DNA from: Hesseltinella vesiculosa
Taxonomy: Eukaryota; Mucoromycota; Mucoromycetes; Mucorales; Cunninghamellaceae
NCBI GenBank assembly: GCA_002104935.1
Contig: MCGT01000009.1
Coordinates: 186,001 to 250,000 of the forward strand
Reading direction: 5' to 3'
Length of the DNA: 64,000 bases
The position numbers and the translations under genes were made by a program. Below are positions 33,304-44,257 of this stretch, piece by piece. Numbering within the stretch: the first letter of the stretch is position 1; each line of letters begins with the position of its first letter. The notes below the pieces were generated by a model, which worked only from the letters and a program-made list of their open reading frames with translations, was not told the DNA's origin and searched no databases.

Positions 33304-35370
33304 ATGGAAAACGAATACAGCCTAGAACATGCTGCCCACACAAACAATGCCATTATGAAGGATGGGCCAGCATCTCCTTCCGCCAATGACACACCCGCGC
33401 CTCCCGCCGACAATAACACACGGAAAAGACCTCGATCCCAACCACACTTTCGCTATACTTCTTTCCCCATCAAAGGCTATCCCATTCTACCGGTCCGCAA
33501 CATCAATAGCAATTTTGTCCGATCAGATGTCACATTTGTCAATGGCAATAAGGCTGGCGATGAAGCCCTCTGCCCCAATGTGAGAAAGGAAATGAGTCAA
33601 GGGCCATGCTGAACTTTGCTTTGCTTTTCTTTTCTAGCCTGCAGAAGAGTGGCAAGATACCATTATTATTCATCCTGGATCAAGAAACTTGCGCATCGGT
33701 TTAGCATCAGAAGCCTACCCAGTCACTGTACCACATGTCCTCGCCCGCCAGCTCCATCAACCCACCGCCAACACCAACACCAGCAATGTCGAGCCCATGG
33801 CCGATCCTGCCACCATGCAGAGCGATCCCACAAAGGCGCTTGCCCTCAAGGAAATGCAAAACGAGCTGGTCTGGCGTATGAAAAATGCCAAGCGTCGGAC
33901 GGTCGCCAACGCCGACAGCCAGGTCTTGTCCTTCAACAGCAACGCCCCTTTGGAAACCATTCCTGATCACAATGACCCTTACCGCGTCGATTGGGTCAAC
34001 TTGGCCAATCCACAGCAGCAAAAACGCCAGGTCTATGTCGGTGACATGGCCTTTCGCCTGCCTTTGGACGGCTCCTCCCAATCCTCCTACCAGTTCTTTT
34101 ATCCTTGGAAACACGGCGCACTAAACCGTCAAGATTATACCTCCATCCAGGCCGTCCTGGGTGATCTCGAAACGATCTGGATGGAAACCATTCGAACGAA
34201 TCTTGGTGTTGAGCAGACCTTGGAGGTAAACCATTCCTCTGCCCCCAAGAAAAATCAATTGCTGACGTCTTTGGTAGAAATACAATGCTGTCTTGGTGAT
34301 CCCTGACGTCTTTGATCGATCTTATGTGACTGATTTGATAAACATGATGCTTGAGCAAATGAAATTCAGAGCCGTCATTGTGCAGCAGGTAATTCGTCAG
34401 CCTTGATGACCTTTTTTTTACTTTAAGTTTGCTATTTTTGTAGGCATCGACATGTGCTACGTATGGTGCAGGCGCGTCAAGTGCTTGTGTAGTCGACATT
34501 GGTGCTCATACCACCAGCGTTGTGTGCATTGATGAAGGCGTGCCTTTCACCCAATCGAAACAGCTGGTCCATGTGGGTGGCGACGACATCACGAAAACCT
34601 TCACCTCCTTTTTGATCAAAAACCAATTTCCTTACCAGCAACTGGACGTCACCCGCTTCTATGACTGGTCTCTCGTCCAGGATCTCAAGGAGAAATGGTG
34701 TACCATGAACGAGGCCGAAATCAGTGTCCAAGTCTATGATTTCTTTGTCCGAGCGCCCCACAAGCATACCCTTAAATACCAATGCAAGGTCTACGACGAA
34801 GTTTTTTTGGCTCCTCTGTGCCTGGTCTACCCGACTGTGTTGGATCCTGTGTACGATAATGGTCATAAGCCAGCCTCTACCCACCTTGACCCTTTCTTGG
34901 ACGATACTGTAACCCAAAAAAAAAAAAAAAAAGATTGCACCTGACCCGGGTTTCATTGCTAGGTCAACAACGACGATACAGACATGACGAACTATCCCGA
35001 TGCTAAACCACACTATGCCACACCGATCGACCTTGCCATTGCCCAGAGCATCTTATCTGCCTCCAGCCAATCCGAAGAACGACTCAAACGACTCTTTACA
35101 AACATCATCCTTGTGGGCGGCGGCGGCAAAATCAGCAACTTTGATCGCGTCCTCGAAGACCGCTTGCTCTCGACGTTCATTGCGCGCCAACATAAAATCG
35201 AAAATGTCGAAGTCTTGCCTGCGCCCAAGGAGCTGGATCCCCAGATCCTCGTCTGGAAAGGTGCTGCCGTCCTATGCAAGCTGGATATCGCCAAGGAAAT
35301 GTGGATCGGCCTGACTGAATGGTTGCAGGTCGGTGATCGCTTATTACAAGATCGCTCCATGTTACTATAG
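33304..35370 (+). CDS. ARP8: Actin-related protein Arp8, INO80 complex subunit
   Basis: Five exons starting at ATG 33304 and ending DRLLQDRSMLL at 35370. After a low-complexity N-terminus come the Arp8 actin-fold blocks: WQDTIIIHPGSRNLRIGLAS, a basic ELVWRMKNAKRR, VYVGDMAFRLP, YQFFYPWKHGALNRQDYTSI, AVLVIPDVFDRSYVTDLINM, ATYGAGASSACVVDIGAHTT, VPFTQSKQLVHVGGDDITK, LFTNIILVGGGGKISNFDRV and ELDPQILVWKGAAVLCKLD. The C-terminal half is joined across an intron at 34909-34962. Arp8 is part of the actin module of the INO80 chromatin remodeller and binds linker DNA and histones in the nucleus. The protein is about 600 residues, as expected for a compact Arp8. Confidence 0.93.
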
Positions 35371-35639
35371 ATCTCCACTGTCTCCATTTTCTCTTTGTGC
35401 GAGTAAACACTAGCGTCGATTAGAGACAGAGCTGCAAAGAGATGGATACCACCAGGTTCCTCGCGTAGAAAAAGAGCACCTTCGTGAAAGCGCTCGGCTT
35501 TTGAGAAGGCCGTCCGCAACAAGTAACCCCAGCCACCGGGCCAGGATGGCCGCCATGCTTTTTTTTTTTTTTAGGTCGTGCATTTTTATTTTTTATTTTC
35601 TCCCCTTACTTTTTATTTCCCCTCCTATTCAACTATATC

Positions 35640-35751
35640 ATGTCGTTCTTCGGTGCTGGTGGTATGCAATCACAACAAGCTGTCAACCCTCAAAACATTG
35701 CGATGGCTGAACAAGAACTTGAAATGGTCACAGATCTTTTCAACCGGTGAG

Positions 35752-35784
<33 letters not shown>

Positions 35785-36060
35785 TTCTTTGGAATGCTTA
35801 GCGATATGCCAATGTGTGAAGCGACATACCATTACCTAAAAAAAAAGACCGGCATGCAATAGACTCATCTTATCATCTTACGATTACGTAGCATTGCCGA
35901 TTCTTGTTATGCCAAGTGCGTTTCCAAGGAATACGCCCAGGGCGACCTTACCCAAGGCGAAGCCGTATGCATTGATCGTTGTGTTGCCAAGTTCTTTGAA
36001 GTGAACACCAAAGTGGGCGAAAAAATGCAGCAAATGGGCCAACAAAACATGCCCAAATAA
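35640..36060 (+). CDS. TIM10: Mitochondrial small Tim chaperone Tim10
   Basis: Two exons give 91 residues: MSFFGAGGMQSQQAVNPQNI leading to EMVTDLFNR, then IADSCYAKCVSKEYAQGDLT and VCIDRCVAKFFEVNTKVGEK. The twin CX3C motifs (CYAKC and CIDRC), 16 residues apart, form the two disulfides of small Tim proteins. Tim9-Tim10 hexamers escort hydrophobic precursors across the intermembrane space; import depends on Mia40 oxidation. The single intron (35749 to about 35892) contains an ATT microsatellite. The start matches the conserved Tim10 N-terminus, so no targeting presequence is expected. Confidence 0.95.
35755..35784 (+). repeat. (ATT)n microsatellite in Tim10 intron
   Basis: About ten uninterrupted ATT/TTA units lie just inside the 5' part of the Tim10 intron. 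Confidence 0.9.
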
Positions 36061-37806
36061 ACGTTGCACCATTTCACCCTCTCTCGCTCCCAACCCCCTC
36101 ACCTTACTGCCCTTCACCAGGCAACTCCTCAACCTCCTCGCCTCCTCGCTTCTCTTTAGACTTTGATGCCATCCACCCCCTTGTAAATTTCTATAAAAAA
36201 AAATGATACAACAATGGGTAGCTGTAGATGAAGGGATGGGTCCAGGGATTCACCAGTGAGCTATTCAAAGGGTGAGACGACCGCGGCAAAATGCTAGCCA
36301 GCGTTGACCACATCCATCATTCCACCTAGCCTGTGCTACAGTACTGAACAGACTATGCAACTGCTCACTCGAAAAAGAAAGAATGGTGACAGCGGGAAAA
36401 TCAGCGAACGCTCACTGCTTGTTGCAAAAAAAAAACAGTGTATTGATAAAAAAATATTTTTTTTTGAATATCATTTTATCTGTGTTAATCCGATTTTCAG
36501 ATGATATAGCAACAAAGGTGTTTCATTACGTGCCTCACTATCAAAGTCTCAAGAAAGAACAATAGGACATTGTCGGCTATGCAAGAAAATCTCGAAGTAA
36601 TGAAACTGTTGAATCTCGTATTCAGTTGTTGCAACAAATGGCCAAGAGATTAAAAGAAAGATCACGGGCCCACGAGATTTTCGTTTCCCCTTGTGCCAAT
36701 GCTAATGAACTGATGGCAGAAAGGGATTTGACAAAAAATGAACTTTTGAAACAACTGGTCAATGGTGACACTCTCAAGGTAAAAAGAAAAAAAAAGTGAT
36801 CTAACTATTCAACGTTTTGGATATGCTTACGGTAACTAGTCAACCAAACGAAGAAAATTGCTTGGTCATTCTCGGTTACGCGGGTTTATCAACCAATTGT
36901 AAAGATTTGGAAAAGTTTTTACGGTAATGTTGTAAAACATATTTCATGAAAATGAATCACTGATATGTTTTTTTATAGCAACAATACTGTACAAACATTT
37001 GCAAGATTACATGTAGCGTGGCGGCTTTCACGAAGACGCATTGCGAGCTTTGGATTTTCGATCGATGTCACGCAAGCACTGTACTTAGCGCTAGCATTCT
37101 CAGCCAATCAGAGGCTGCTGGGCCCAATGGATCCTCAATCATGCCGTGGAAACAAGCTTTTGATCATCCACGCCGTTTGGTGAGGAAGTTCAGCCTGCCG
37201 CCTTGAAAGCCGGCCTACCATTGCGTATGGCCCAAGCGTATGACAGCACGACAATGGACCTACCATTGAAAAGCCTACTTGCTTTTTTAATTTTCGGCGG
37301 TATCTGATAATCCGTCACGTACCAACATTTAAGTAAAGCGATATGGAGGCTGGCAGAGAATACGCTACTACCAAAAAGCCTACATTCAACCATTCCCTTT
37401 GTGTCATGAAAAGGGGCGGGAGCCACTCATTTTCAGATGGTGATGCGGAAAACCACACGGAAGTGCATGTGAGCTTCTCGCTGCATAATTGATAGAACCA
37501 TTTCCGCCATATTTGCTGCTGGCTATGGCACAGGTGCCTTCAAAAGACATCCATGTGCAAAGTAGCAAGCCTTGGTTATTGCTTTTAGTACCTTCTCACC
37601 GCTTTAGAGAACCATGCAGACGATTAAAAAAAAAAAAAAAGGAAATCCATTTCAAGCCAGCTCTTGTTTGCAAGAGCAAGTTGTTGGTTGCAAAGACCAG
37701 TCCCTCCAACCCCAAGAAAATGAAAAAAAAAAAACCTTGCCCAGTGAGAGGAGGGTACATGGCATTTTTTCATTCGAGGATGTGGGTATAGAAAAAAAGG
37801 CAGATA
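36061..37806. other. Gene-poor region holding a recombinase-like relic
   Basis: This 1.75 kb stretch lies between the Tim10 stop and the methyltransferase stop. The relic at 36566-37183 is listed separately. The remaining DNA, notably 37190-37800, shows short frames without motifs and A tracts at 37626-37640 and 37724-37734. It is lower in GC than the flanking genes. Confidence 0.5.
36566..37183 (+). pseudogene. Relic of a serine-recombinase-like gene
   Basis: After an acceptor-like AATAG at 36561-36565 the frame reads DIVGYARKSRSNETVESRIQ, then LLQQMAKRLKERSRAHEIF and VSPCANANELMAERDLTKN. GYARKS resembles the Y-x-R-x-S nucleophile motif of serine recombinases. A second piece (about 36840-36925) reads ENCLVILGYAGLSTNCKDLE with KFLR, similar in placement to the DRLxR segment. 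It joins through a plausible intron (36926 to about 36979) to NNTVQTFARLHVAWRLS. The connection between the first two pieces has a donor (AAG/GTAAAA) and a CTAAC branch site but no usable AG before the next frame, and no start codon is evident. I read it as a decayed copy. The family assignment is by motif only. Confidence 0.5.
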
Positions 37807-39652
37807 TCACAAAGGCTTCTGTACGTAGCAATGGTGAAGGTTCATAAACGAGCGCTGCAGATCCATTTCGGCATCCAGTTGATCCAACAACGAATCCATT
37901 TGCTCGTCGGTCCGGCAAACTGTCTCAGAGTAGATGGCGATGTACGGTTGCAGTGACTCGAATAAACTGTGGACCTCTTCTCGGAACATGATACCTAGTC
38001 TACCACCCCATACTAGTTTTTAAAAAATGAAAAGGGCTGTCAGCAGCTCTCTTTCTCAAATAGAAGCAAGGCTTACCGCCAATGGGCAGGGAGGTATACC
38101 ATGACACAGCTTGGGCACCTTGATCTAGCCATAAATCTGGAAGTCGTCTGGCCAGCCTGGGATCCAAGTCATCACTCTCCAACATGTGAATGACTAAAAA
38201 TAAATATCATCAGATAAGCAAAAACCCTTTTTTTTTTTTTTTTTTGCTTACTCACTTTCAGAATTCAAAGATCGAGTGGCATGACCAAAGTTGGTTGCAG
38301 GTTTGCTATGGTAGATGCGCATGTCCATTTCCACAAATTCAACATGACCACCGGGCTTGCACAGGCGCCAACATTCACGGGCCATCTGTTGGTATTCGTC
38401 AAAGGAATAGCCTATCAACAGGCCGCGTCCGTCGATCAAATCAAACATCTGATCAGGCATTTGTTGTAGTGAGCTCAGTAGAGACGGTGTGCATCGGATC
38501 AGTTTGCAGTTTCGTGGTTTTTTGCCGTGAAATGTCGAAGCAATGGATTCTATCGGGCCTTCTTCCATACCAATGACCGACCATTTGGGATGTGCCATCG
38601 CCAATTGAATACACCAAGCACCGTCCGAGCAGCTATGCAAAATCCACGTTATACTTGGTAAAAAAAAAAAAAATAAAATGAAATTTGTTCAGCCTTACCC
38701 AATCTGCAATACTTGCTTTTCGTAATCTTCACATTTGAGAGGACACGCTGTTGGGCTAGTTTAGAAAAGTAAAAGCGTGAGTTTTTTTTTTTTTTTATCA
38801 AATGACCCATTCCTTGCTTTGCCTCAAATGACCCAATTTTTACCCATTTAGAGCCAAAGTAAGCAGATCGTTTTTCAAGATCCAGCGCTGATTTCGAATG
38901 CCGATGTGATTTTCCAAAGAATAAGGATCGATTTCGTCATCATCGACCAGGTGGCCGTCTTTCATGCAGAGGATGGAAGGTGAGCTGGGTTGAGAAGTGT
39001 AGATAACGGAGCTTGGGCGGGAGGCATAAAAATCGGTGGTTGGGGCGGGATTGATGGTGTTGGGAGAGATCAAGTCGGTGATGGAATGGCGTTTGTTGAC
39101 GCTGGGAGGCGAAGATGGGTACAAGGACGAGGGGCGCCGGGAGTCCTGGTAGCTGCTCGATAAGGGCGAGAAAGTCGGGAGTGGGGACGGGTCTTGGATG
39201 ATATTGATGGGTATGCTTGGCCGAGGTGAAGAGGAGGAAGGGATCGAATGTTGTTGCCGGCGCTGGGGCCAGTGGAAGCGTGGGTATTGTGGGTGGTGAC
39301 GGCGGGTTCTCGTCCACAGATAGCTGAGGCGGGACCGCTCTTCACTGGAGCGGGCTTGGCAGGACGACGTGGAGTACCTGTCTTCAGAAAAGGTGCTGCC
39401 GATAGTGTGCTGTGACAGGCGCCGCTCTTGGGTGATGGGCGACGTAGACAAAAGGGGTCCCAGAGTGGATGTGAGATTAGGCGGTGATGATGGCGAATCC
39501 AAAATGGTCGTGGCTGTGGTGGCGGTGATGGTCGTTGTTGGCTGAGTGCTTGGCTCATTCCATTTTGATAGCGGTTGCCAATGACGAAAGATGTTGGCTA
39601 GCCAAGATGTTTTTGACTTGGAAGGCAGTGGTGGCTCTACATCAATGGCCAT
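37807..39652 (-). CDS. SAM-dependent methyltransferase with long disordered N-terminus
   Basis: Five exons. Exon 1 (39652 to about 38847) encodes a basic, Ser/Pro-rich N-terminus of about 265 residues that ends SLENHIGIRNQRWILKNDLL. The methyltransferase core follows. Motif I is QVLQIGCSDGAWCIQLAMA, assembled across an intron. After it come WSVIGMEEG, LLSSLQQMPDQMFDLIDGRG and YQQMARECWRLCKPGGHVEF. The domain continues through DLDPRLARRLPDLWLDQGAQ to a helical C-terminus, MFREEVHSLFESLQPYIAIY. The acidic residue expected after motif I is in the GMEEG strand. The substrate cannot be told. The fold is like the fungal Methyltransf_25/LaeA-like group common in early-diverging fungi, but I do not claim LaeA identity. 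The start MAIDVEPPLP is the first Met after a poly-T leader. Confidence 0.83.
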
Positions 39653-40692
39653 TGCTTTTGTACAAAAAATAAAAAAAAAAATAAAGAAAAAGAAGAAAAG
39701 AGAAAAACGAGAAGCGAAGAGAGAAAAAACCGGCAGAAACTGTAACACAGACGAACGTTCCCATTGCGTTCCTTTGACGTGGGGGCGGGCTTTTCTGTCT
39801 CTATGCTTTTACAGTATTTTGCTTTCGATTGTGTACTACCATGGTCATGCCGACGGTGTCTCTGGCTGTTGTCATGCAACGCGTGCTGTTTGCCTGGAGG
39901 ATGGACGCGTTTGATCTTTTTGCGTTTTGATGTTGTTCCAAGGGGTAATCGTTTTTTTTCTTTTTTTTTTTTTTGTCATGCCCTTTTGATCCTTGGTTCA
40001 GATGGGTCGAAACACAACAATGTTGACCGTTTGAGATCTCGGTTTCACCCATCCATTTGTTTTCTCTCGATTGGGCCGCTTCTTTGGCTCGTGCATATGT
40101 ATTTTCTCTCTTTCTCTCTCCTGAGCCCAATACCCTCACGGTGCAAAAGGATTTTCATTTACCTGGCTGGTTGCATATCTCTTTGTTTGTATCGATGGGC
40201 GTCGAATCAGGAGAATTCCGAAATTGGTCCTTCCCGAGCCTGTATACAATGCCTTGAATCATCCCCTACCGCGCTCTTTTCAAATGCTGGTTTTTCTGGA
40301 AATCTTGACAAAACTTCTCGAATGGACTGGGAAGCGAAGGCACCGTGCGGAGATGGACGTTCCTACCCTCTTCTCCCTCTCCCATTTTTATTTTTAAAAA
40401 AAAAATAGGAAATGCTGCACCTTTACGAGTATATCTCTTGTAAAATTTTGCATGGATGTAGAAACGATTTTAGGAAGGAGTGAATGTGCGAGTTTGTCAA
40501 ATTCATTCTTTTCCTTACTGGAAAAAAAGCAATAGGCTGCACAGATCTTTATGAAGCTGTACGAGTGCTTCCCTCATTTATTTCCTAGATATGACAGAAT
40601 ATATACTTATGCTCAGAAACCACCAACCGCCTCTGCTGGGCTCCAACCATGGCCAACCTACAGATAAAAAAGGAACATGCATACGAATATAT
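39653..40692. other. Intergenic region upstream of methyltransferase gene
   Basis: The 1.04 kb gap begins with AT-rich leader DNA for the methyltransferase. A 214-codon plus-strand frame (39764-40408) is Cys/Phe/Leu rich, lacks any motif and runs through T tracts, so it is not annotated. From 40409 to 40692 I see only the 3' flank of the PITH gene. Confidence 0.5.
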
Positions 40693-41640
40693 TTATTGAA
40701 CGGAGTGATCCATGGTGTTTTCAGCACCAGGGATCTTGTGGTCAGCAGGGTTGGCATTGGCTTCGTATACTATGGAAGGGTTAAAAAAAAAAAGTGGGTG
40801 AGCAAGCAGCCGGGAGAGAGAGAGAGCGACGTTACCTGTGATGATGGGATCCCGCTTCATCTGAAGGTAGACAATGGTGAATGAACAAGAAAAAAAGATG
40901 CTGGGATGCTTTATACCTCTGTCCACTCGCCTTTGAAACCCAGGAAGCGGATGATGCTGGTATCGCCACCAAAATTGTCAGGGAAGAACAGGGTCAGGTT
41001 CCGTACGTTGGTGAATTTGGTGATACGTGTTTGGTATTCAGCAACCTGATCGACTTGCTGCACCAATTCCCAGGTTTGCACGGCTGTATAGGACTCAGCT
41101 GCATCGAAATCCATGTCGTCTCGATTGACAAACCTGAAAAAGGAAGGGGATGAGCACGATTCTTTTCTTCCAAATCAGAACTTACACTTTCATCGTGGAA
41201 GGAGCCTGGTCGCTGGGATCGGTGCGAAGGCAAATAGTGCGCAGCTTGATCATTCCTGTGAATCTAAAAGAAAGGGGAGAGTGTCAGGCGCTGTCAAGAA
41301 AGCGCTAGCATAGTTCATTCGTACGGCACGTAGATAAGCAGCTGTTCATCGGCATCGCTTTCCAAAAACTAGACGCATAAAAAAAAAAGGCAGATCAAAT
41401 CCCGGAGCAGTTAGTTTGTATCGAGCAAGAGGACAATGACAAGTGGGAAAGATGGATCACCTTCGAATTGTCCATGCGTTCGTTCCAAGGGCGGATAATG
41501 AGCTTGCCACTGTCCGGCTCCATTTCATTTAAGCAGCGGACATTGTCGTGGTCGATGCGCTGGTATAATAAAAACTGGTCGCCAGCGCCAGGAAGATCAT
41601 CATGATCATGATCGCAGTGTTCGTCGTGGCAATGGCTCAT
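40693..41640 (-). CDS. PITHD1: PITH domain protein (PITHD1 family)
   Basis: Six or so small exons. The protein starts MSHCHDEHCDHDHDD (a His/Asp-rich metal-binding-like tip), then QFLLYQRIDHDNVRCLNEME and IIRPWNERMDNSK. PITH blocks follow: ESDADEQLLIYVPFTGMIKL, RTICLRTDPSDQAPSTMKVF, VNRDDMDFDAAESYTAVQTW and NLTLFFPDNFGGDTSIIRFL with GFKGEW. It ends ANPADHKIPGAENTMDHSVQ. This beta-sandwich domain is shared with the C-terminus of TXNL1, a proteasome-associated thioredoxin. PITHD1 itself has been linked to the proteasome, but its biochemical role is unclear. The start at 41640 lies 179 bp from the divergent Rieske gene. Confidence 0.92.
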
Positions 41641-41819
41641 TGTTGGAATGGGGTGTTCAAGAGAAAAGACGAAAAAAGGGCGGCATGCCCAAAAAGGGTT
41701 TCCTGCGTATCGGCCTGGCCAATGGCGGGGCTGGCTTTTGTGACCGGGAGGAAGAAGGGTGCTTGTGTTTTTTTCTTTTCTTCTTTCCTTCTCCCCTCCC
41801 CACTCTTTTATCGTTGAAC

Positions 41820-42635
41820 ATGTTGATGTCTCGTACATTGACCTCATTGGTCCGCACTGTGCCTCGCTCGACCAAGTCTCGTGCTGCTGCCGTTACCCAA
41901 CCCTTGTTCCACATCAGCCAAAACAAGGATGAACAACAGCGTCAACACAGCACCCAAGTGCCCGACTTCTCAAAGTACAAAAAGCATTCGTCCGGTGAAG
42001 CCAGCCGTACGTTTTCGTACATGATGATCGGCACCACTGGTTTGCTGACTGCTGCCAGTGCCCAAGCTACTGTGTCGGATTTCTTGGCCAACATGTCTGC
42101 TTCGGCCGATGTGTTAGCCTTGGCCAAGGCCGAAGTTGATCTCAACAGCATCCCTGAAGGCAAGAATGTCACCATCAAATGGCGTGGCAAGCCTGTGTTC
42201 ATCCGTCACCGCACTACTGCTGAAATTGCCGATGCTAACCAAGTCAATGTCCAAGAATTGCGTGATCCTCAAACGGATGCCGAACGAGTCAAGGAACCCG
42301 AATGGTTGGTCATGTTGGGTGTCTGCACTCACTTGTAAGCCGTCTCTCTCTTTTTTTTTTATTGTTGCCTTGCTGACATTTTTCTTTAGGGGCTGTGTGC
42401 CCATTGGCGAAGCTGGTGACTATGGTGGTTGGTACTGCCCCTGTCACGGTTCCCATTACGACATTTCCGGCCGTATCCGCAAGGGTCCTGCTCCCCTCAA
42501 CCTTGAAATCCCTGGTAAGTTTTGTTGCTCTTTTAGCCTATTGATTCAGACGCTCACCTCTTTTTTTTTTTTTTTTAATTTTCTTTCCCGTGATTAGAAT
42601 ACGCCATCAACGACTCCCTTTTGATCATTGGTTAG
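41820..42635 (+). CDS. RIP1: Rieske iron-sulfur subunit of cytochrome bc1 complex
   Basis: Three exons; introns follow codon parts in CTH/LG and in EIP/EY. The N-terminus is a basic mitochondrial presequence ([20 protein letters not shown]). A membrane anchor follows ([20 protein letters not shown]), then the flexible hinge region [20 protein letters not shown]. The Rieske fold contains both cluster motifs, CTHLGCVP and CPCHGSHYD, giving two Cys and two His ligands for the 2Fe-2S centre plus the disulfide cysteines. It also has EWLVMLGV and the C-terminal PAPLNLEIP and [12 protein letters not shown]. The protein transfers electrons from ubiquinol to cytochrome c1 in complex III of the inner membrane. 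A second Met two codons on could also start translation. Confidence 0.96.
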
Positions 42636-42741
42636 AGATCATATCCCCAACTTCATCCTGTTTTTTATTAAAATGTGTAAACGTACTTAGATTCATTTTT
42701 CATTTGCTTCGGGCTTTTTTTTTTTTTCCTTTTTTCTTCAT

Positions 42742-43347
42742 TCAGCATTGAAGAAAGGCAAATAGAGTGATGGATAGTAGGAACAGAGACAGCTGCATGG
42801 AGAAAACGGGGGCGGCGGCAGCCAATGAATGGGCACTGGCATCGTGCAGCTCGGCATGGGACTTGCCAAAGTCGTGGTGCATTAAAATCTCGGCAACCTT
42901 TTCATCGTCAGGCGAAGCTACATTGGCTACAAATGCAGCCTCCAACTCGGCTCCTCCACCACAGGATTCCTTGATATAGTTGATTTGACGCTCTTCCAAT
43001 TCTAGGTGCAAGGAAATTGAGTAGACAGCATTCCTCACATTTAAACTTACCAAAGGTGGCAGGGTCTTGGGAGCATTCCGAGAAACAAGCAAGCATTTGC
43101 TTTTGAGCTGAGCATCGACAGCTATCCTTGATATCGGCCATGGTGTCCAATTCGCACTTTGACAGCGCCATCTTGGCTGTCCTTATACACACAGAAAATC
43201 TATGGTCGACGACGGAAAAAAAATAAAATTAAAAAAACAAGCGGCAAACGAGTGATCGAGCTCAACGTACAAGGCATTGTCTTTGCAACTGTGGACTGAA
43301 GCCAAAAGGCATGACAGCAACACTGCGAGTAAATACGAGGACTTCAT
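42742..43347 (-). CDS. Secreted cysteine-rich protein with GPI-type tail, unknown family
   Basis: Three exons join in phase: the first from 43347 to about 43271, the second 43182 to about 43052, the third to 42742. A signal peptide is clear (MKSSYLLAVLLSCLLASVHS). The mature part has about eight Cys, many in a core reading ALSKCELDTMADIKDSCRCS and MLACFSECSQDPATFG. It continues ERQINYIKESCGGGAELEAA, then an acidic/helical stretch, and ends with a strongly hydrophobic segment (MQLSLFLLSITLFAFLQC) that suits a GPI-anchor signal. The inference is a small surface glycoprotein. The Cys pattern recalls twin-CX3C-like cores but the secretion signal argues against a Tim protein. I cannot name the family. 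Confidence 0.75.
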
Positions 43348-43597
43348 GCGATATAAATGAAAATGTAGAAGAACACAAAAAAGACAAGTCGAAAAAGAAT
43401 CGGTTCAAATTGAAAACCATTTCGTTTATTTTGTTTGCTTTGCCATTGACCCGCGTAGGATTTCTCATTTCAGGTGTAGGCAATGGCAGGAGGACGAAGA
43501 CCATTTCCAAAACAAGAACTCCGCCGCAGCCAAGGCAAAAAAAAAAAAAAAAGAACCCTGCGGCTGCTTCTTTCTCATTTACTTTTCTTTCATCTCG

Positions 43598-44257
43598 ATG
43601 CAGCCCATTGCGTTTGTTAAATGTGACAATTCTAATGGCAAATCAGCACATGCAACAGCCCAAGATCCAGCGACGACGACTGAGGAGCTCAGCGGTGACC
43701 AAGTAAGCGATCTGTACCAATCGATTGTCATGAATGCTCATTCGACGCCACCGAACAATGCACCTCTGCTAGATGATACCCCCGGTGCATTGACGACCTA
43801 CTTGTACTGTGACACTTGTGAAATGGACATCACTGGTCCTGAACATTATCAAAGCTTAGCTCATCTTATTGGCAAGCAGCAGCATGGTGATCCTTTGCCA
43901 TCCTTGGCTGGATCATTCTCCCCGCAGACAAAAGCCAATGTCGAGGTGCTGGTCAGTCGGCTGCAGCTGGAGCATGGGAAGGAGAAGGCTCTAGACTGGA
44001 TGCGTAAGCAAGGCTGGCAAGATGGACAAGGCCTCGGTAAAACTAACCAGGGCGCTCCGTTCGCGCTGGCCACCACTTTCAAGCAGGACCGTCTGGGTGT
44101 CGGCCATCCTAACACCGATCGACGCACCGTCACACACCCTTCCATCACCAAAACCAGGTCTGTCTCCGTGACGTCATCGACCGCCGGAAGCATTGCCTCC
44201 CAAACTTCAGCCGACGCTGCTCATCGCCAAGCTCTACTCCGTTACATGAAACAGTGA
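43598..44257 (+). CDS. G-patch domain protein (GPANK1-like)
   Basis: A single uninterrupted frame of 219 residues. Residues about 69-92 form a zinc-finger-like unit, YLYCDTCEMDITGPEHYQSL then AHL, with C-x2-C and H-x5-H spacing. Residues about 126-165 are a G-patch: EKALDWMRKQGWQDGQGLGK, then QGAPFALATTFKQDRLGVGH, with the conserved glycines. This arrangement resembles the C-terminal half of animal GPANK1, without its ankyrin repeats. G-patch domains typically activate DEAH helicases in splicing or ribosome assembly. The C-terminus is Ser/Thr rich and ends ALLRYMKQ. It is one of the few intronless genes here. Confidence 0.85.
   Translation: MQPIAFVKCDNSNGKSAHATAQDPATTTEELSGDQVSDLYQSIVMNAHSTPPNNAPLLDDTPGALTTYLYCDTCEMDITGPEHYQSLAHLIGKQQHGDPLPSLAGSFSPQTKANVEVLVSRLQLEHGKEKALDWMRKQGWQDGQGLGKTNQGAPFALATTFKQDRLGVGHPNTDRRTVTHPSITKTRSVSVTSSTAGSIASQTSADAAHRQALLRYMKQ

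Noticed and set aside
39764..40408. 214-codon plus-strand frame upstream of the methyltransferase
   Set aside because: Very rich in Phe, Leu, Ser and Cys, contains T-tract Phe runs, overlaps a promoter; no motif.
42742..43347. First read as a Tim8/Tim9-type twin-Cys mitochondrial protein
   Set aside because: A clear signal peptide and hydrophobic C-terminal tail point to secretion, and the Cys spacing does not give two CX3C motifs.
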